From NCBI RefSeq assembly GCF_005893125.1, contig NZ_VCJS01000102.1, positions 1-44,778 on the forward strand: 44,778 nt of DNA. Direction: 5' to 3'. The position numbers and the translations under genes are program-made. Of the stretch, positions 1 to 8,108 are shown piece by piece. Numbering within the stretch: position 1 is the first letter of the stretch; each line of letters begins with the position of its first letter. The notes below the pieces were generated by a model. It was not told where the DNA came from. It did no database searches and saw nothing but the letters and a program-made list of their open reading frames with translations. The stretch is from Nonomuraea basaltis (lineage in GTDB: Bacteria; Actinomycetota; Actinomycetes; Streptosporangiales; Streptosporangiaceae).

Positions 1-19
1 AGATATGTATAAGAGACAG
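1..19. other. Nextera transposase mosaic-end adapter (artefact)
   Basis: These 19 bases match the Tn5/Nextera mosaic end (AGATGTGTATAAGAGACAG) except at base 5. They are a library adapter left on the contig edge, not genomic sequence. The reading frame of the neighbouring minus-strand gene runs into it, so the last few residues of that translation are artificial. Confidence 0.93.
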
Positions 20-390
20 GCGTAACGGTAGATGCGCTGCTGGTAGAGGGCCAGGAGCTCGACGTCCTGCGGCGGTTTTCCGTCCTTCGTCCACCGGTCG
101 ATGGCGGCGTTCAGTGCGGTGGTGGTCTTGCGCAGGGCGGAGGCCAGGCGCGTGGCGTTCCCGGAGATCGCCTGGCCGGGGGCGGGGAGCGTCCCGCCGG
201 TAGATGCGCGGGTACTCGCCGTCGTGCTGGGGGTCGCCGTGCCGGTCGGCGCCGTGCCTGACGCGCCCGCGGCTCCTCCCGAAGGGGGCGGGCCTCCGCA
301 GGAGGCGATGCCGATGAGGGCCGCGACCGCCACCGCGGCGAGGGGGCGGGCGGAGCGTCGTGGGTCGTTCGGGCGTTCGCGTTCCTCCAT
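20..390 (-). CDS. Secreted lipoprotein, N-terminal part only
   Basis: Cut by the contig edge; about 123 codons are visible, starting at the ATG complementary to 388-390. The first 25 residues form a lipoprotein signal: a basic stretch (ERERPNDPRRSAR), a hydrophobic Ala/Val/Leu segment and a lipobox ending IASC. A Gly/Ala/Pro/Thr-rich linker follows, then a more ordered part containing WTKDGKPPQDVELLALYQQR. That last segment resembles the region before the catalytic domain of actinobacterial lytic-transglycosylase lipoproteins, but the domain itself is missing here, so that function is only a guess. The protein should be anchored on the outer face of the membrane. Confidence 0.7.
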
Positions 391-708
391 GGTCGGCAAA
401 CCTACCTGGTACGGCCGACCGGATCACCGCACGTGCACGTGCATGAAGCCCACGCGTCCGAAGATTTTCATCTGCGAAGCCGGCGCCCGGGTCAGGGGCG
501 CCGCCACGGAGACCGGCACGGCCTTCAGGTTCCTCCCGGTGATCCGCGACCAGTGATCAATGATCACTGAAAATGAGGCCCCGAGGTCATCGACGCCGCC
601 CGCGACGCTCTTGTCATCGGAATCAGCTGACCACCCGCTGCTGTCCGTGAGATCGGCAGGATCACTTGCCAGGACGGGGACGAGCACCAGGTCTGGTTTC
701 CTCGATAC
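391..708. other. Intergenic region, about 320 bp
   Basis: This stretch separates two minus-strand genes. It holds the perfect inverted repeat at 551-569, listed separately. A minus-strand reading frame at 424-687 (87 codons) has some GC3 bias in its second half but no ribosome site and no recognisable family, so it is not called a gene. The promoter of the lipoprotein gene should lie here. Confidence 0.5.
551..569. promoter_or_regulatory. Perfect inverted repeat, operator-like
   Basis: CAGTGATCA and TGATCACTG form perfect 9-bp arms around one central A. The symmetry and size suit a dimeric helix-turn-helix regulator. It lies 160 bp upstream of the lipoprotein start and beyond the 3' end of the carotenoid oxygenase gene. 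No regulator of it is identifiable in the window. Confidence 0.5.
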
Positions 709-2058
709 TCAGACCGGGATCCAGTTGCCGTGGAAGCCCGTGGGGATGCGCACCGGGACGTGTACCTCGGCGAGCGGGGGCGCGGCCAGGTCGGCGGCGT
801 CCAGGATGGCCAGGTAGCTCGTACCGGCGCCGCGGTTGTGGGCGAACGTCATCAGGAAGCCCTCGTTCTCACCGGTCCCGCCCCGGGGTACGAAGACTGC
901 CTCGCCGCAGGTGTGGCCTGGAGGGAGGCGGTGCACCGCCCGTTCGCCGCCGCCGGTGAGGTCGTAGGCGTAGATCTCCGACCGCTCAGGCTCGGCGTCC
1001 AAGGAGAAGCTCGTCGTGTAGCCGTAACGGTGGGGCAGCCCGAGCATCGAGTCGGCCACACGGGGGTATTCGCTGGGCGCGTCGTCGAGCGGTTCCTCGG
1101 CGACCGCGCCCGACCTCAGGTCCAGCGTCCAGCGGTACACGACCGGAAGCCCGCCCTCCAGGTCGTCGGCGCCGCCGCGCCACAGCGTGGGGACGCGGGT
1201 GCCGGTGACGGTGATCGTGTCGCCCTGCGGGTCCTCGAAGGCATTCATGGTGTGCCACACGTAGCACGGGGCGACGTCGAACCAGCGTACGGGCGCGTCG
1301 TCGCCGGCCGTACGCGCCAGCACGCCGAACCGGGCGCGGTGCGCGTCATCCCAGCGCCACGGCGGCCCGCCCGCCGCGGCCTGGACGTGGTCGAAGACGA
1401 CCGGCAGATCCATGAAGATCACGTGGTTGCGGGTGATTGCGAAGTCGTGCATCATCGTCGCGCGCGGCACGTCCACGACCCGCGTCTGCACCACCTCGCC
1501 GACGGCCGAGACGCGGTAGCAGGTCAGGTACGGCGGACGCAGCTGATAGCCGAAGAACAACAGCTCACCCGTGATCGGGCAGGTCTTCGGGTGCGCGGTC
1601 ATCGGGGTCTGCAGGACCCCGTCGAAGGTGTGCACCCCGATCGTGGCGAGGTCCGGCGTCACCTCGTACGGGAAGCCGCCCTCTTCCAGGGCGAACAGCC
1701 GGCCCGCGTGCGCGATCAGGTGGGTGTTGGCCGTGGTCACCCGGTAGTCGATCCGGCCTGTCTCCTGGTCGAAGGCGAGGGCGAAGCGGGACTGGCCGGG
1801 GTGCTCGTACAGCGGCGTGCGCACGTACCGGTTGCGGTACCAGCGGGCCCTGCCGCCCTCCAGCGCGATGGTGTGGATCATACCGTCGCCCGCAAAGGAG
1901 TGCGGCGACCAGCCGGTACGCGGGTTGGGCCCGTTGCGGAAGAACTGCCCGCTCAGCTCGGCCGGGATCTCGCCGACGACCTTGGACGGCTCCAGGGTCA
2001 CCTCCTCCGCGACCGGCGCGTTGTTGCCCGCGAGGTGCAGAGGCACGGTTTCGGACAT
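709..2058 (-). CDS. Carotenoid cleavage oxygenase (RPE65/CCD family)
   Basis: A 449-residue non-haem iron dioxygenase of the family that splits carotenoid or stilbene-like double bonds into aldehydes or ketones. The four iron-binding histidines of the seven-bladed propeller are visible in their usual settings: His156 (TAHPKT), His204 (MMHDFAI), His269 (VWHTMNAFE) and His443 (GFHGNW). The N-terminal FFRNGPNP and GDGMIH motifs are also typical. Length is normal and no signal peptide is seen, so it is probably cytosolic. The ATG is preceded by AGGAG at good spacing. Substrate cannot be told from sequence, and no carotenoid biosynthesis gene is nearby. A broken FAD monooxygenase lies directly upstream on the same strand. 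Confidence 0.9.
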   Translation of the reverse strand: MSETVPLHLAGNNAPVAEEVTLEPSKVVGEIPAELSGQFFRNGPNPRTGWSPHSFAGDGMIHTIALEGGRARWYRNRYVRTPLYEHPGQSRFALAFDQETGRIDYRVTTANTHLIAHAGRLFALEEGGFPYEVTPDLATIGVHTFDGVLQTPMTAHPKTCPITGELLFFGYQLRPPYLTCYRVSAVGEVVQTRVVDVPRATMMHDFAITRNHVIFMDLPVVFDHVQAAAGGPPWRWDDAHRARFGVLARTAGDDAPVRWFDVAPCYVWHTMNAFEDPQGDTITVTGTRVPTLWRGGADDLEGGLPVVYRWTLDLRSGAVAEEPLDDAPSEYPRVADSMLGLPHRYGYTTSFSLDAEPERSEIYAYDLTGGGERAVHRLPPGHTCGEAVFVPRGGTGENEGFLMTFAHNRGAGTSYLAILDAADLAAPPLAEVHVPVRIPTGFHGNWIPV

Positions 2059-2313
2059 GCTGGAACTCCTATCGGCAGGGGTGGAGACGCCGACAACCGT
2101 GCACGAAAAAATCCGCGGACAACAGTCTTGTTCTTCCCGCCCGCCTCAGCCGCCCGACAGAGCCCCAGGTGAGAGCCGCCTCAGAAAACCCTAGATGGAG
2201 CCGCTGCGAGAACATGGGGAGGCCCTCAGACGGGGGCGAGGATCGACGGCGGCCGGCTTCACCCCCGACCCGGCGGACGGTGCGGCCGCCGAGACTCTCG
2301 CAGCTCAAGATCA

Positions 2314-2721
2314 TTACCCGACGGTGGAGGCTGAGAAGACACCCTCTGACGTACGCGGCCAAATAACCACGCCGAGCTGCTCGGCGCGCGCCTGCAGCAC
2401 CATCTCGGTGCCGCTCTGCGGGACGATCAGGACCATCGGGTAGCGGCTGTCGAGCTCCCTCAGGTCGACCGACACGCCGGGGAGCGGGGCGACCACGTGG
2501 ATCTGGACGCCGCGGGGCACCACATCGTCGGCGAGGCCCCGGGCGTCGAGCAGCTCAAGGGTACGGGCGTGCAGGGCGAAGGCCCTGGTGATGTTCGGCT
2601 CATCGGCGCGGCGCTCCAGCACGCGGCACCTCACCCCGGCGAGCGCCAGCTCGCACGCGAGCATCAGACCGGTCGGTCCTGCGCCGACGACGATGACATC
2701 GGTGGACAGCGTGGGCTTCAT
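2314..2721 (-). pseudogene. Truncated FAD-dependent aromatic monooxygenase
   Basis: The first 110 or so residues look like a PheA/TfdB-type flavoprotein hydroxylase. They have the Rossmann dinucleotide motif VVGAGPTGLMLACELALAG, then the ERR segment and FALHARTLELLDARGL, which precede the substrate domain. After QARAEQLGV the sequence loses family similarity and stops, giving about 135 residues where the family has 400-550. The GD motif and the substrate-binding domain are absent, so it cannot be a working hydroxylase. The start at the ATG complementary to 2719-2721 has GGAG upstream. The 250 bp beyond, up to the oxygenase start, shows no convincing remainder. Confidence 0.75.
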
Positions 2722-2832
2722 GACGTGCTCCACTCCGGTTCGGGCGCGAGCGGTGGTCCGCACTTCCCCGTCATCCTGCCCATGGCCGGCGGCACGTCGC
2801 ATCCCTGAGGCGCCCGGTTCGCGTACCGGCTC

Positions 2833-3597
2833 TTACGGGCGAGCGCGCTCGCGGAGGGCTCTCGGGGAGGCTCCGAGCTCGCGGCGGCAGGCCTTGTTGA
2901 ACGCCTGGAGGTCCGGGATGCCCACGGCCGCGGCGATCGCCGGGATCGCCAGTGTCGACTCGCGCAGCAGGTGCAGCGCGCGGGCTGAGCGCCGGCGGCG
3001 GATGTAGGCGACGACGGTGTGCCCGGTGTGCGCGCGGAACAGCCGGGTCAGGTGGTTGTGGGAGACCCCGGCGGCGCGGGCGATGCCCGGCACGGTCAGC
3101 GGTGCGGCCAGGTCCGCCTCGATGTGCTCGATCGCGGCGCCCACGACGGCGTCCGGGCTGCCGGCCACGGGCAGGCCGGCCACCCGCCAGAGCACCGTCC
3201 ACACCTCGGCCGCGGCGCGCGCCCGGGTGCCGGGGACCGCCGCGATGGCCTGCCGTAACGAGGCGGCGATGACCGGCGCCTGGTCCCCGGCGTCGCGCAT
3301 GACGGCCACGTCCCGGCGCTCGCCGTCGCCGGGCAGGCGGAAGTGCGCGTACAGGTGCTCCGACCTGCCCCGATAGTGGTAGTGCACCTCGGTGCCCGGC
3401 GGGATCAGGCTCACGTGGCCCGGCCTGATGGGGTGCGTGGTGCCTTCGAGCATCAGCTCGGCGGCGTAGCCGTACAGGTGGAGTTGCCAGAGGTCGGGCA
3501 GCTTGAACACGTCGTGGGGACTGACGACGCCGTGCACCCCGACGCCCGCACCGGCCACGTCCGGGGGTTCGGACAGCGCGATGGTGACCCGGTGCAT
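2833..3597 (-). CDS. AraC/XylS-family transcriptional regulator
   Basis: A 254-residue protein with an N-terminal cupin-like sensing domain (roughly 10-100, including IRPGHVSLIPPGTEVHYHY) and a C-terminal double helix-turn-helix (about 150-250). The second domain contains GIARAAGVSHNHLTRLFRAH and, for the second helix pair, AIAAAVGIPDLQAFNKACRR followed by the usual SP-R ending. It is divergent from the phytanoyl-CoA-dioxygenase-like gene at 3681 across an 83-bp gap, so that gene is its most likely target. The ligand is probably small and perhaps sugar-like, since this cupin-AraC architecture often senses carbohydrates; that is inference. Confidence 0.88.
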   Translation of the reverse strand: MHRVTIALSEPPDVAGAGVGVHGVVSPHDVFKLPDLWQLHLYGYAAELMLEGTTHPIRPGHVSLIPPGTEVHYHYRGRSEHLYAHFRLPGDGERRDVAVMRDAGDQAPVIAASLRQAIAAVPGTRARAAAEVWTVLWRVAGLPVAGSPDAVVGAAIEHIEADLAAPLTVPGIARAAGVSHNHLTRLFRAHTGHTVVAYIRRRRSARALHLLRESTLAIPAIAAAVGIPDLQAFNKACRRELGASPRALRERARP

Positions 3598-3680
3598 GCA
3601 TGTATATATAGGTGAAAACGGACCAGTAGTCGATGATTACAACCCACGACATGGCATGTGCGTGATCGTACGTTCGAGGC
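3598..3680. promoter_or_regulatory. Divergent promoter region, AraC / dioxygenase
   Basis: An 83-bp gap between divergent starts. It contains an AT-rich run (TGTATATATAGG near 3600-3611) next to a TGCATGCA palindrome, very different in composition from its surroundings. Promoters for both genes and the AraC site must fit here. Individual -35/-10 boxes are not clear. Confidence 0.4.
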
Positions 3681-4487
3681 ATGCGAACCACATTGCTGAC
3701 TTCCGTACAGGTGGCCGGGTTCGTCGCGGCCGGCTACCTGCGGCTCGACGAGATCGTCCCAGACGAGCTGAACGACCAGGCGATCGACGTGCTGGAGGCG
3801 GGCATTCCGGCGGTGCCGTACGGTACGCCGGTCGGCCGGGCCTTCCCCGAGGGGTCCTTCGCCCGCAGGCTCGTCGAGGTGCCCGAGATCGCGGGCGCTC
3901 TGCGGTCCCTCGTCGGCCCCGACCCGACCGTGGACCACCACGCCGTGCACGTGCGCGAGCCGCACGGCGGCGAGGCGCAGCCGCTGCACGCCGACGCGAT
4001 CATCGACACCCGCGTGGACGCCTTCGACGTGCAGCTCATGTACTACCCGCGCGAGGTGAACGCGGACATGGGCGGCACTCTGGTGGTGCCGGGCAGCCAC
4101 CTGCGCCGGATCAACGAGAGCGACACCGGGCGCTACCAGAACCTGCGCGGGCAGACCCGGCTGACCTGCCCGGCCGGGACCGTGATGCTGCTGCACCACG
4201 GGATCTGGCACGGCGGCCGGCGCAACGACAGCGACCGGCGCAGGTACATGTTCAAGATCCGGTTCAACCCGACCGTGCCGCAGGTGCGGCTGTGGGACAC
4301 CTCCGACCTGGCCGACCCGGCCGTGGTCGCCGAGCTGAACCGGCGCTTCCCCTGGTACGAGAACGCGACCGGGCGGCTGGAGATCCACAACCGGGTGCGC
4401 CTGTGGCGGGCGATGACCGCCGACCCGGCATTCGACGTCGAGCACTGGACGACGCGCGTGACCAACCGTCCCGGGAGGGTCGCATGA
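3681..4487 (+). CDS. Phytanoyl-CoA dioxygenase (PhyH) family oxygenase
   Basis: A 268-residue Fe(II)/2-oxoglutarate-dependent dioxygenase. The metal triad is visible as His103 and Asp105 (LHAD) and His177 (LHHGIWHGG). Arg188 in RRRYMFKIRF is placed to bind the 2-oxoglutarate carboxylate. MGGTLVVPGSHL is the conserved strand before the distal histidine. It would hydroxylate an unknown small substrate in the cytosol. A GAGG sits just before the ATG. It is divergent from an AraC regulator, and its stop overlaps the start of the next gene (ATGA), so the two are translationally coupled and may work together. Confidence 0.87.
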   Translation: MRTTLLTSVQVAGFVAAGYLRLDEIVPDELNDQAIDVLEAGIPAVPYGTPVGRAFPEGSFARRLVEVPEIAGALRSLVGPDPTVDHHAVHVREPHGGEAQPLHADAIIDTRVDAFDVQLMYYPREVNADMGGTLVVPGSHLRRINESDTGRYQNLRGQTRLTCPAGTVMLLHHGIWHGGRRNDSDRRRYMFKIRFNPTVPQVRLWDTSDLADPAVVAELNRRFPWYENATGRLEIHNRVRLWRAMTADPAFDVEHWTTRVTNRPGRVA

Positions 4488-4744
4488 AGCAGCAGGTTCT
4501 CGTCCTGTACCTGGCCACGTCGGCGCTCGACGCGCCCGTGGTGGGGTGGTCCTCCTACGACGGCACCGGCCGCACGCGTCCGACGGCGGGTGACGGGGAC
4601 GAGCCGCCGTACGAGACCGGGGTGGACGCGCTGCGCGACGGCTGGCGGCTCTTCCAGGCGTCTCAGCTCATCCCGCCGTATCCCGGGCACGAATACGAGA
4701 CGTCGTTCCTCAAGCACGAATTCTTCTTCGAGAAGCTGTCATAG
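4484..4744 (+). CDS. Small protein of unknown function coupled to the dioxygenase
   Basis: An 86-residue protein whose ATG overlaps the dioxygenase stop codon by four bases, with GGGAGGG as ribosome site, so its expression is tied to that gene. It begins with a hydrophobic strand (QQVLVLYLATSALD), has a Trp/Ser-Tyr turn, and ends with a Tyr/Phe-rich motif, PGHEYETSFLKHEFFFEKL. The alternating pattern suggests a small mixed alpha/beta or beta-barrel fold. No family with a known role is recognised. The tight coupling suggests it is a partner or stabiliser of the oxygenase, or acts on the same substrate. Confidence 0.75.
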   Translation: MKQQVLVLYLATSALDAPVVGWSSYDGTGRTRPTAGDGDEPPYETGVDALRDGWRLFQASQLIPPYPGHEYETSFLKHEFFFEKLS

Positions 4745-4984
4745 GCGGCGAACCAAGCTCACACCGGGCGGATCGCCCGACGGGTTGCCCGCGGCGAAGC
4801 CTGCAAGCCATAGTCCGCACGGCGGCGGGCCGTCCGTGCGTACCGCCTTGACGGGTGCCGGTGAGGGGTTGCGTCTTTGCGCTGTTGTGTGATGTTGTGC
4901 CGCTTCTGGGCCCTGGTGGAAGGGCATACAGCAGCGGGAGACGCGCCCTGCCGGCCGCCTTCTTTCGTGGCTAGGAGCTATGCC

Positions 4985-6763
4985 GTGCCGTTCATCGTCG
5001 ATCTGACCAGCGGAACCGTCGTCCCGAAGCGCCGATCCGGCGAGCCGGGGCACTACGGCGGGTCCATACTCGGGCTGCGGCTAATGGCCGAGCGCACGCC
5101 TGCCGGGCTGGATCCGTACGACCCGCGGGCGTTGCTGTACGTCGCGGCCGGGATGCTGGGCGGGACGCTGGCGCCCGGGCTGGCCAAGGCCGTCTTCCTG
5201 GCCAAGTCGCCGCTGACGGGGGTGGCCGGGGAGGCGCATGCGCTGGGACCGTTCGCCGCCGGGATGCGCGGCGCGGGCGCCAGGGCGCTGGCCGTGACGG
5301 GGCGGGCCGAGCGGCTCTCCTATCTGCTGGTTCACGGTGGCGAGATCTCCTTTCACGACGCCGGGGAGCTGCGCGGGCTGGGCACCGCCGCCACGACGGA
5401 CGCGCTCCGGGACCGGCATGGGCAGGACTCGCATGTGGCGGCGATCGGGCCCGCCGGGGAGAACCTGGTCCGGTACGCGAGCGTCGTGACCGACTACGCC
5501 TACGCCGCCGGCCGGTACGGTCTGGGCGCGGTGTTCGGGGCCAAGAATCTCAAGGCGATCGTGTGCGTGGGCGATGCTCCGGCCGAGGTCGCCGATCCGC
5601 AGGCGGTCGCCGCGATCGCCGCCTACTACCGTGAGTCGCTGACGACCAATCCCCTGGCCGCTCTCCAGGTGAGTGAGCCCGGGTTCGCCGGGTGGGTGGG
5701 TGAGCCGCCCGCGCCCGGTTACGCGGCCGTGCGGAACTTCTCCGTCCCCGGGGCGCACGGCCTGCGGGTGCCCGGCGTCCAGGACTACGCAGGCAGGGCC
5801 GTGGCGACCAGCGGGGCCTGCCCCGGGTGCCCGAACGACTGCCTCAAGGTGTACGCCCCGCCTTCCGCAGGTGAGCGGCGGCCGGGCGGGCTCGGGCAGG
5901 AGGCCTTCCTGTCGCTGGGGTGGAATCTCGGGATCGACGACCTCGACACCGTGCTGGAGGCGAACGCGCTCTGCAACGACCTCGGGCTCGACCCGGTCTC
6001 CCTGGGCGGGACGATCGCCTTCGCGATGGAGTGCGCCGAGCGCGGTCTTCTCCCCGATGGGCCGGCCTTCGGTGCCGCCGCGGCCCTGACCGGGCTGATC
6101 AGGGACGTCGCGGCGCGCGGCGGAGCGCTGGGCGATCTGCTGGCCGAGGGGGCGGCGCGGGCGGCCGGGCGGCTCGGGCCCGAGACCGTGCCGTACGCGA
6201 TGACCGTGAAGGGCGCCGAGCTGCCCTGCTTCGACCCGCGAATCCAGCCGGGCATCGGCCTCGGGTACGCCATCGCCCCCAACGGGCCCCGCTATGACGC
6301 CCTTGAGCACGATCTCGATTTCGACCCCGTCGCCGGGCTCGCGTACAGCTTCCCGGAGGCGCGGCGCATCGCGGTCGAGCCGGCGCCGGCCGGCCAGATC
6401 GACGCCGAGCGGGGGCGGCGGAGCGCCCGGCTGCTGCGGCTGTGGAGCGGGCTCGACGCGCTCAACCTGTGCGTGTTCGCCTCCTCCCCCACCAGGCCGC
6501 TGACCGTCGACCACCTGACCGCGCTGGTCACCGCCGTCCTCGGCCAGGACTTCACGCTGGAGGACCTGCTGGCGGCCGGGCAGCGGCGGCTCGACGAGAT
6601 GCGGGCGTACGCCGGGCGCGAGGGCATGGGCGGGCGCGACGAGCTGCCCGCCCGGATGCATGACGAGCCGATCGCCGAAGGGCCGTACAAGGGCGCCGTG
6701 CTGGACCGGAACGCGTTCGGGCGGGCCCGCGACGCGTTCTACGAGGAGCTCGGCTGGTCATAG
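4985..6763 (+). CDS. Aldehyde:ferredoxin oxidoreductase (tungsten/molybdenum pterin enzyme)
   Basis: A 592-residue member of the AOR family, which oxidises aldehydes to acids (or the reverse) with a bis-pterin W or Mo centre and a [4Fe-4S] cluster, passing electrons to ferredoxin. The cluster ligands appear as Cys279, Cys282 and Cys286 (CPGCPNDC) and a distant Cys496 (NLCVF), almost the positions known in the Pyrococcus enzyme. Also typical are AKSPLTGVAGEA, RYGLGAVFGAKNLKAI near 177-192 and ELPCFDPRI. The GTG at 4985 is chosen because TAGGAG lies eight bases upstream and the family N-terminus starts there. No ferredoxin, NADH subunit or pterin gene adjoins it, so its electron partner is elsewhere. 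Confidence 0.88.
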   Translation: MPFIVDLTSGTVVPKRRSGEPGHYGGSILGLRLMAERTPAGLDPYDPRALLYVAAGMLGGTLAPGLAKAVFLAKSPLTGVAGEAHALGPFAAGMRGAGARALAVTGRAERLSYLLVHGGEISFHDAGELRGLGTAATTDALRDRHGQDSHVAAIGPAGENLVRYASVVTDYAYAAGRYGLGAVFGAKNLKAIVCVGDAPAEVADPQAVAAIAAYYRESLTTNPLAALQVSEPGFAGWVGEPPAPGYAAVRNFSVPGAHGLRVPGVQDYAGRAVATSGACPGCPNDCLKVYAPPSAGERRPGGLGQEAFLSLGWNLGIDDLDTVLEANALCNDLGLDPVSLGGTIAFAMECAERGLLPDGPAFGAAAALTGLIRDVAARGGALGDLLAEGAARAAGRLGPETVPYAMTVKGAELPCFDPRIQPGIGLGYAIAPNGPRYDALEHDLDFDPVAGLAYSFPEARRIAVEPAPAGQIDAERGRRSARLLRLWSGLDALNLCVFASSPTRPLTVDHLTALVTAVLGQDFTLEDLLAAGQRRLDEMRAYAGREGMGGRDELPARMHDEPIAEGPYKGAVLDRNAFGRARDAFYEELGWS

Positions 6764-6857
6764 AGCGGGCCTAGCCCTCTTCTGCGGGTGACCGGCCGTG
6801 GCCGCAGGGTAGGAACACCTACGCGACCAGGGGGCGAGCGGGGGAAGGGGGAAGCCG

Positions 6858-8102
6858 GTGCGGAGCGACGGCGAGCTTGCGCTGGGCGGTTTGCTCGAGG
6901 CCACTCACCTGGCCGCGATGGAGGCGCTGCCGGGCCTGGTCGCCGAGCATGCCCGCCTGATCGGCTTCTCCCACACGGCGATCTACGTGGCCGACCTGCA
7001 GCAGCTGTCCCTGGTACCGCTGGCGGGCCAGCGCGACGCGGCCGGCGAGCCGCTCGAACCCTTCAAGATCGACACCACCTTGGCGGGCCGCGCGTTCCGC
7101 AACGTGGAGATCGTCCAGGCCAGGCGCATGCCGGACCCCGCCGTGCCCGAGCCCGTGGGGCCGGCGGCCGGCGAGACGGCGCGGCGGCTGTGGCTGCCGT
7201 TGCTGGACGGCACCGAACGCGTCGGCGTGTTCGGGGTGACCGTGCCCGAGGACGGCGAGCTGGTCGAATGGCGGGCCAAGCAGCTGGCCGCCCTGGTCGC
7301 GGTGCTGGTGATCAGCAAGCGACCGCACAGCGACTCGTACGCCCGGCTGGTCCGCGCCCGCCCGATGACCCTCTCGGCGGAGGTGATGTGGAACCTGCTG
7401 CCGCCGGGCACGTTCGCGAACGACGAGGTGGTGGTCAGCGCCGCCTTGGAGCCCGCCTACGAGATGGGCGGCGACGCCTACGACTACGCGATCGACGGCG
7501 ACACCCTGCACGTGTCGCTGTTCGACGCGATGGGCCACGACACGTCGGCCGGGCTGACCGCCACCGTCGCCATGGGGGCGTGCCGCCACAACCGCCGCCA
7601 GGGAATGGGCCTGCCCGAGATCAGCGAGGCCGTCGACGCGGCGATCAAGGAGCAGTTCACCGGCCGCTTCGCCACCGGCATCCTGGCCTCCCTGGATCTG
7701 CGCAGCGGCCTGTTGAGCTGGGTCAACCGTGGTCACCACCCGCCGCTGCTGATCCGCGGCGGCCGGCTCGTGGCCACGCTGGAGAGCGTCCCCGACCCGC
7801 CCATGGGCTTCGCGCTGGGCATCACCACGGGCGAGTGCCGTTATCAGCTGCAGCGCGGCGACCGGCTCCTGTTCTACACCGACGGCATCATCGAGGCGCA
7901 GAGCCCGGACGGAGAGCTGTTCGGGCTGGAGCGCTTCATCGACTTCGTCATCCGCCACGAGGCCGACGGCATGTCGGCCCCGGAGACGCTGCGCCGCCTG
8001 ATCCAGGCCATCCTGCGGCACCAGCGCGGCCGGCTGCAGGACGACGCGACCGTGCTGACGGTCGAATGGCGCAGCCGGCGCCGGCACCAGCTCACTCTCT
8101 GA
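6858..8102 (+). CDS. GAF-like sensor with PP2C/SpoIIE phosphatase domain
   Basis: A 414-residue protein with an N-terminal GAF-like sensor domain (about 1-155) and a C-terminal SpoIIE/RsbU-type serine phosphatase domain (about 185-405). Metal-binding aspartates are in EMGGDAYDY (Asp206), FDAMGHDTSAG (Asp223) and QDDATVL (395-396). Proteins of this build remove phosphate from anti-anti-sigma factors and so release alternative sigma factors under stress; that role is inferred from family. It is probably cytosolic, with no membrane segment seen. The GTG start follows a long purine-rich ribosome site. It converges on the hemerythrin gene with only six bases between stops. Confidence 0.87.
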   Translation: MRSDGELALGGLLEATHLAAMEALPGLVAEHARLIGFSHTAIYVADLQQLSLVPLAGQRDAAGEPLEPFKIDTTLAGRAFRNVEIVQARRMPDPAVPEPVGPAAGETARRLWLPLLDGTERVGVFGVTVPEDGELVEWRAKQLAALVAVLVISKRPHSDSYARLVRARPMTLSAEVMWNLLPPGTFANDEVVVSAALEPAYEMGGDAYDYAIDGDTLHVSLFDAMGHDTSAGLTATVAMGACRHNRRQGMGLPEISEAVDAAIKEQFTGRFATGILASLDLRSGLLSWVNRGHHPPLLIRGGRLVATLESVPDPPMGFALGITTGECRYQLQRGDRLLFYTDGIIEAQSPDGELFGLERFIDFVIRHEADGMSAPETLRRLIQAILRHQRGRLQDDATVLTVEWRSRRRHQLTL

Positions 8103-8108
8103 GAGCCG

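Noticed and set aside
424..687. An 87-codon minus-strand frame between lipoprotein and oxygenase
   Set aside because: Some GC3 bias in its second half, but no ribosome site, no family and it contains the operator-like palindrome.
2069..2362. Minus-strand frame that might continue the broken FAD monooxygenase
   Set aside because: The translation does not match the substrate domain of the family, so it is treated as non-coding.
4745..4984. Molybdenum- or tungsten-cofactor riboswitch upstream of the aldehyde oxidoreductase
   Set aside because: Small hairpins (for example CGGGCG-GAT-CGCCCG at 4765-4779) are present, but I could not fit the known conserved Moco/Tuco motif; a covariance search would decide.
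5081..6661. A 526-codon minus-strand frame inside the aldehyde oxidoreductase gene
   Set aside because: Antisense shadow, rich in Arg/Gly/His, with no family similarity, opposite a gene with conserved cluster cysteines.
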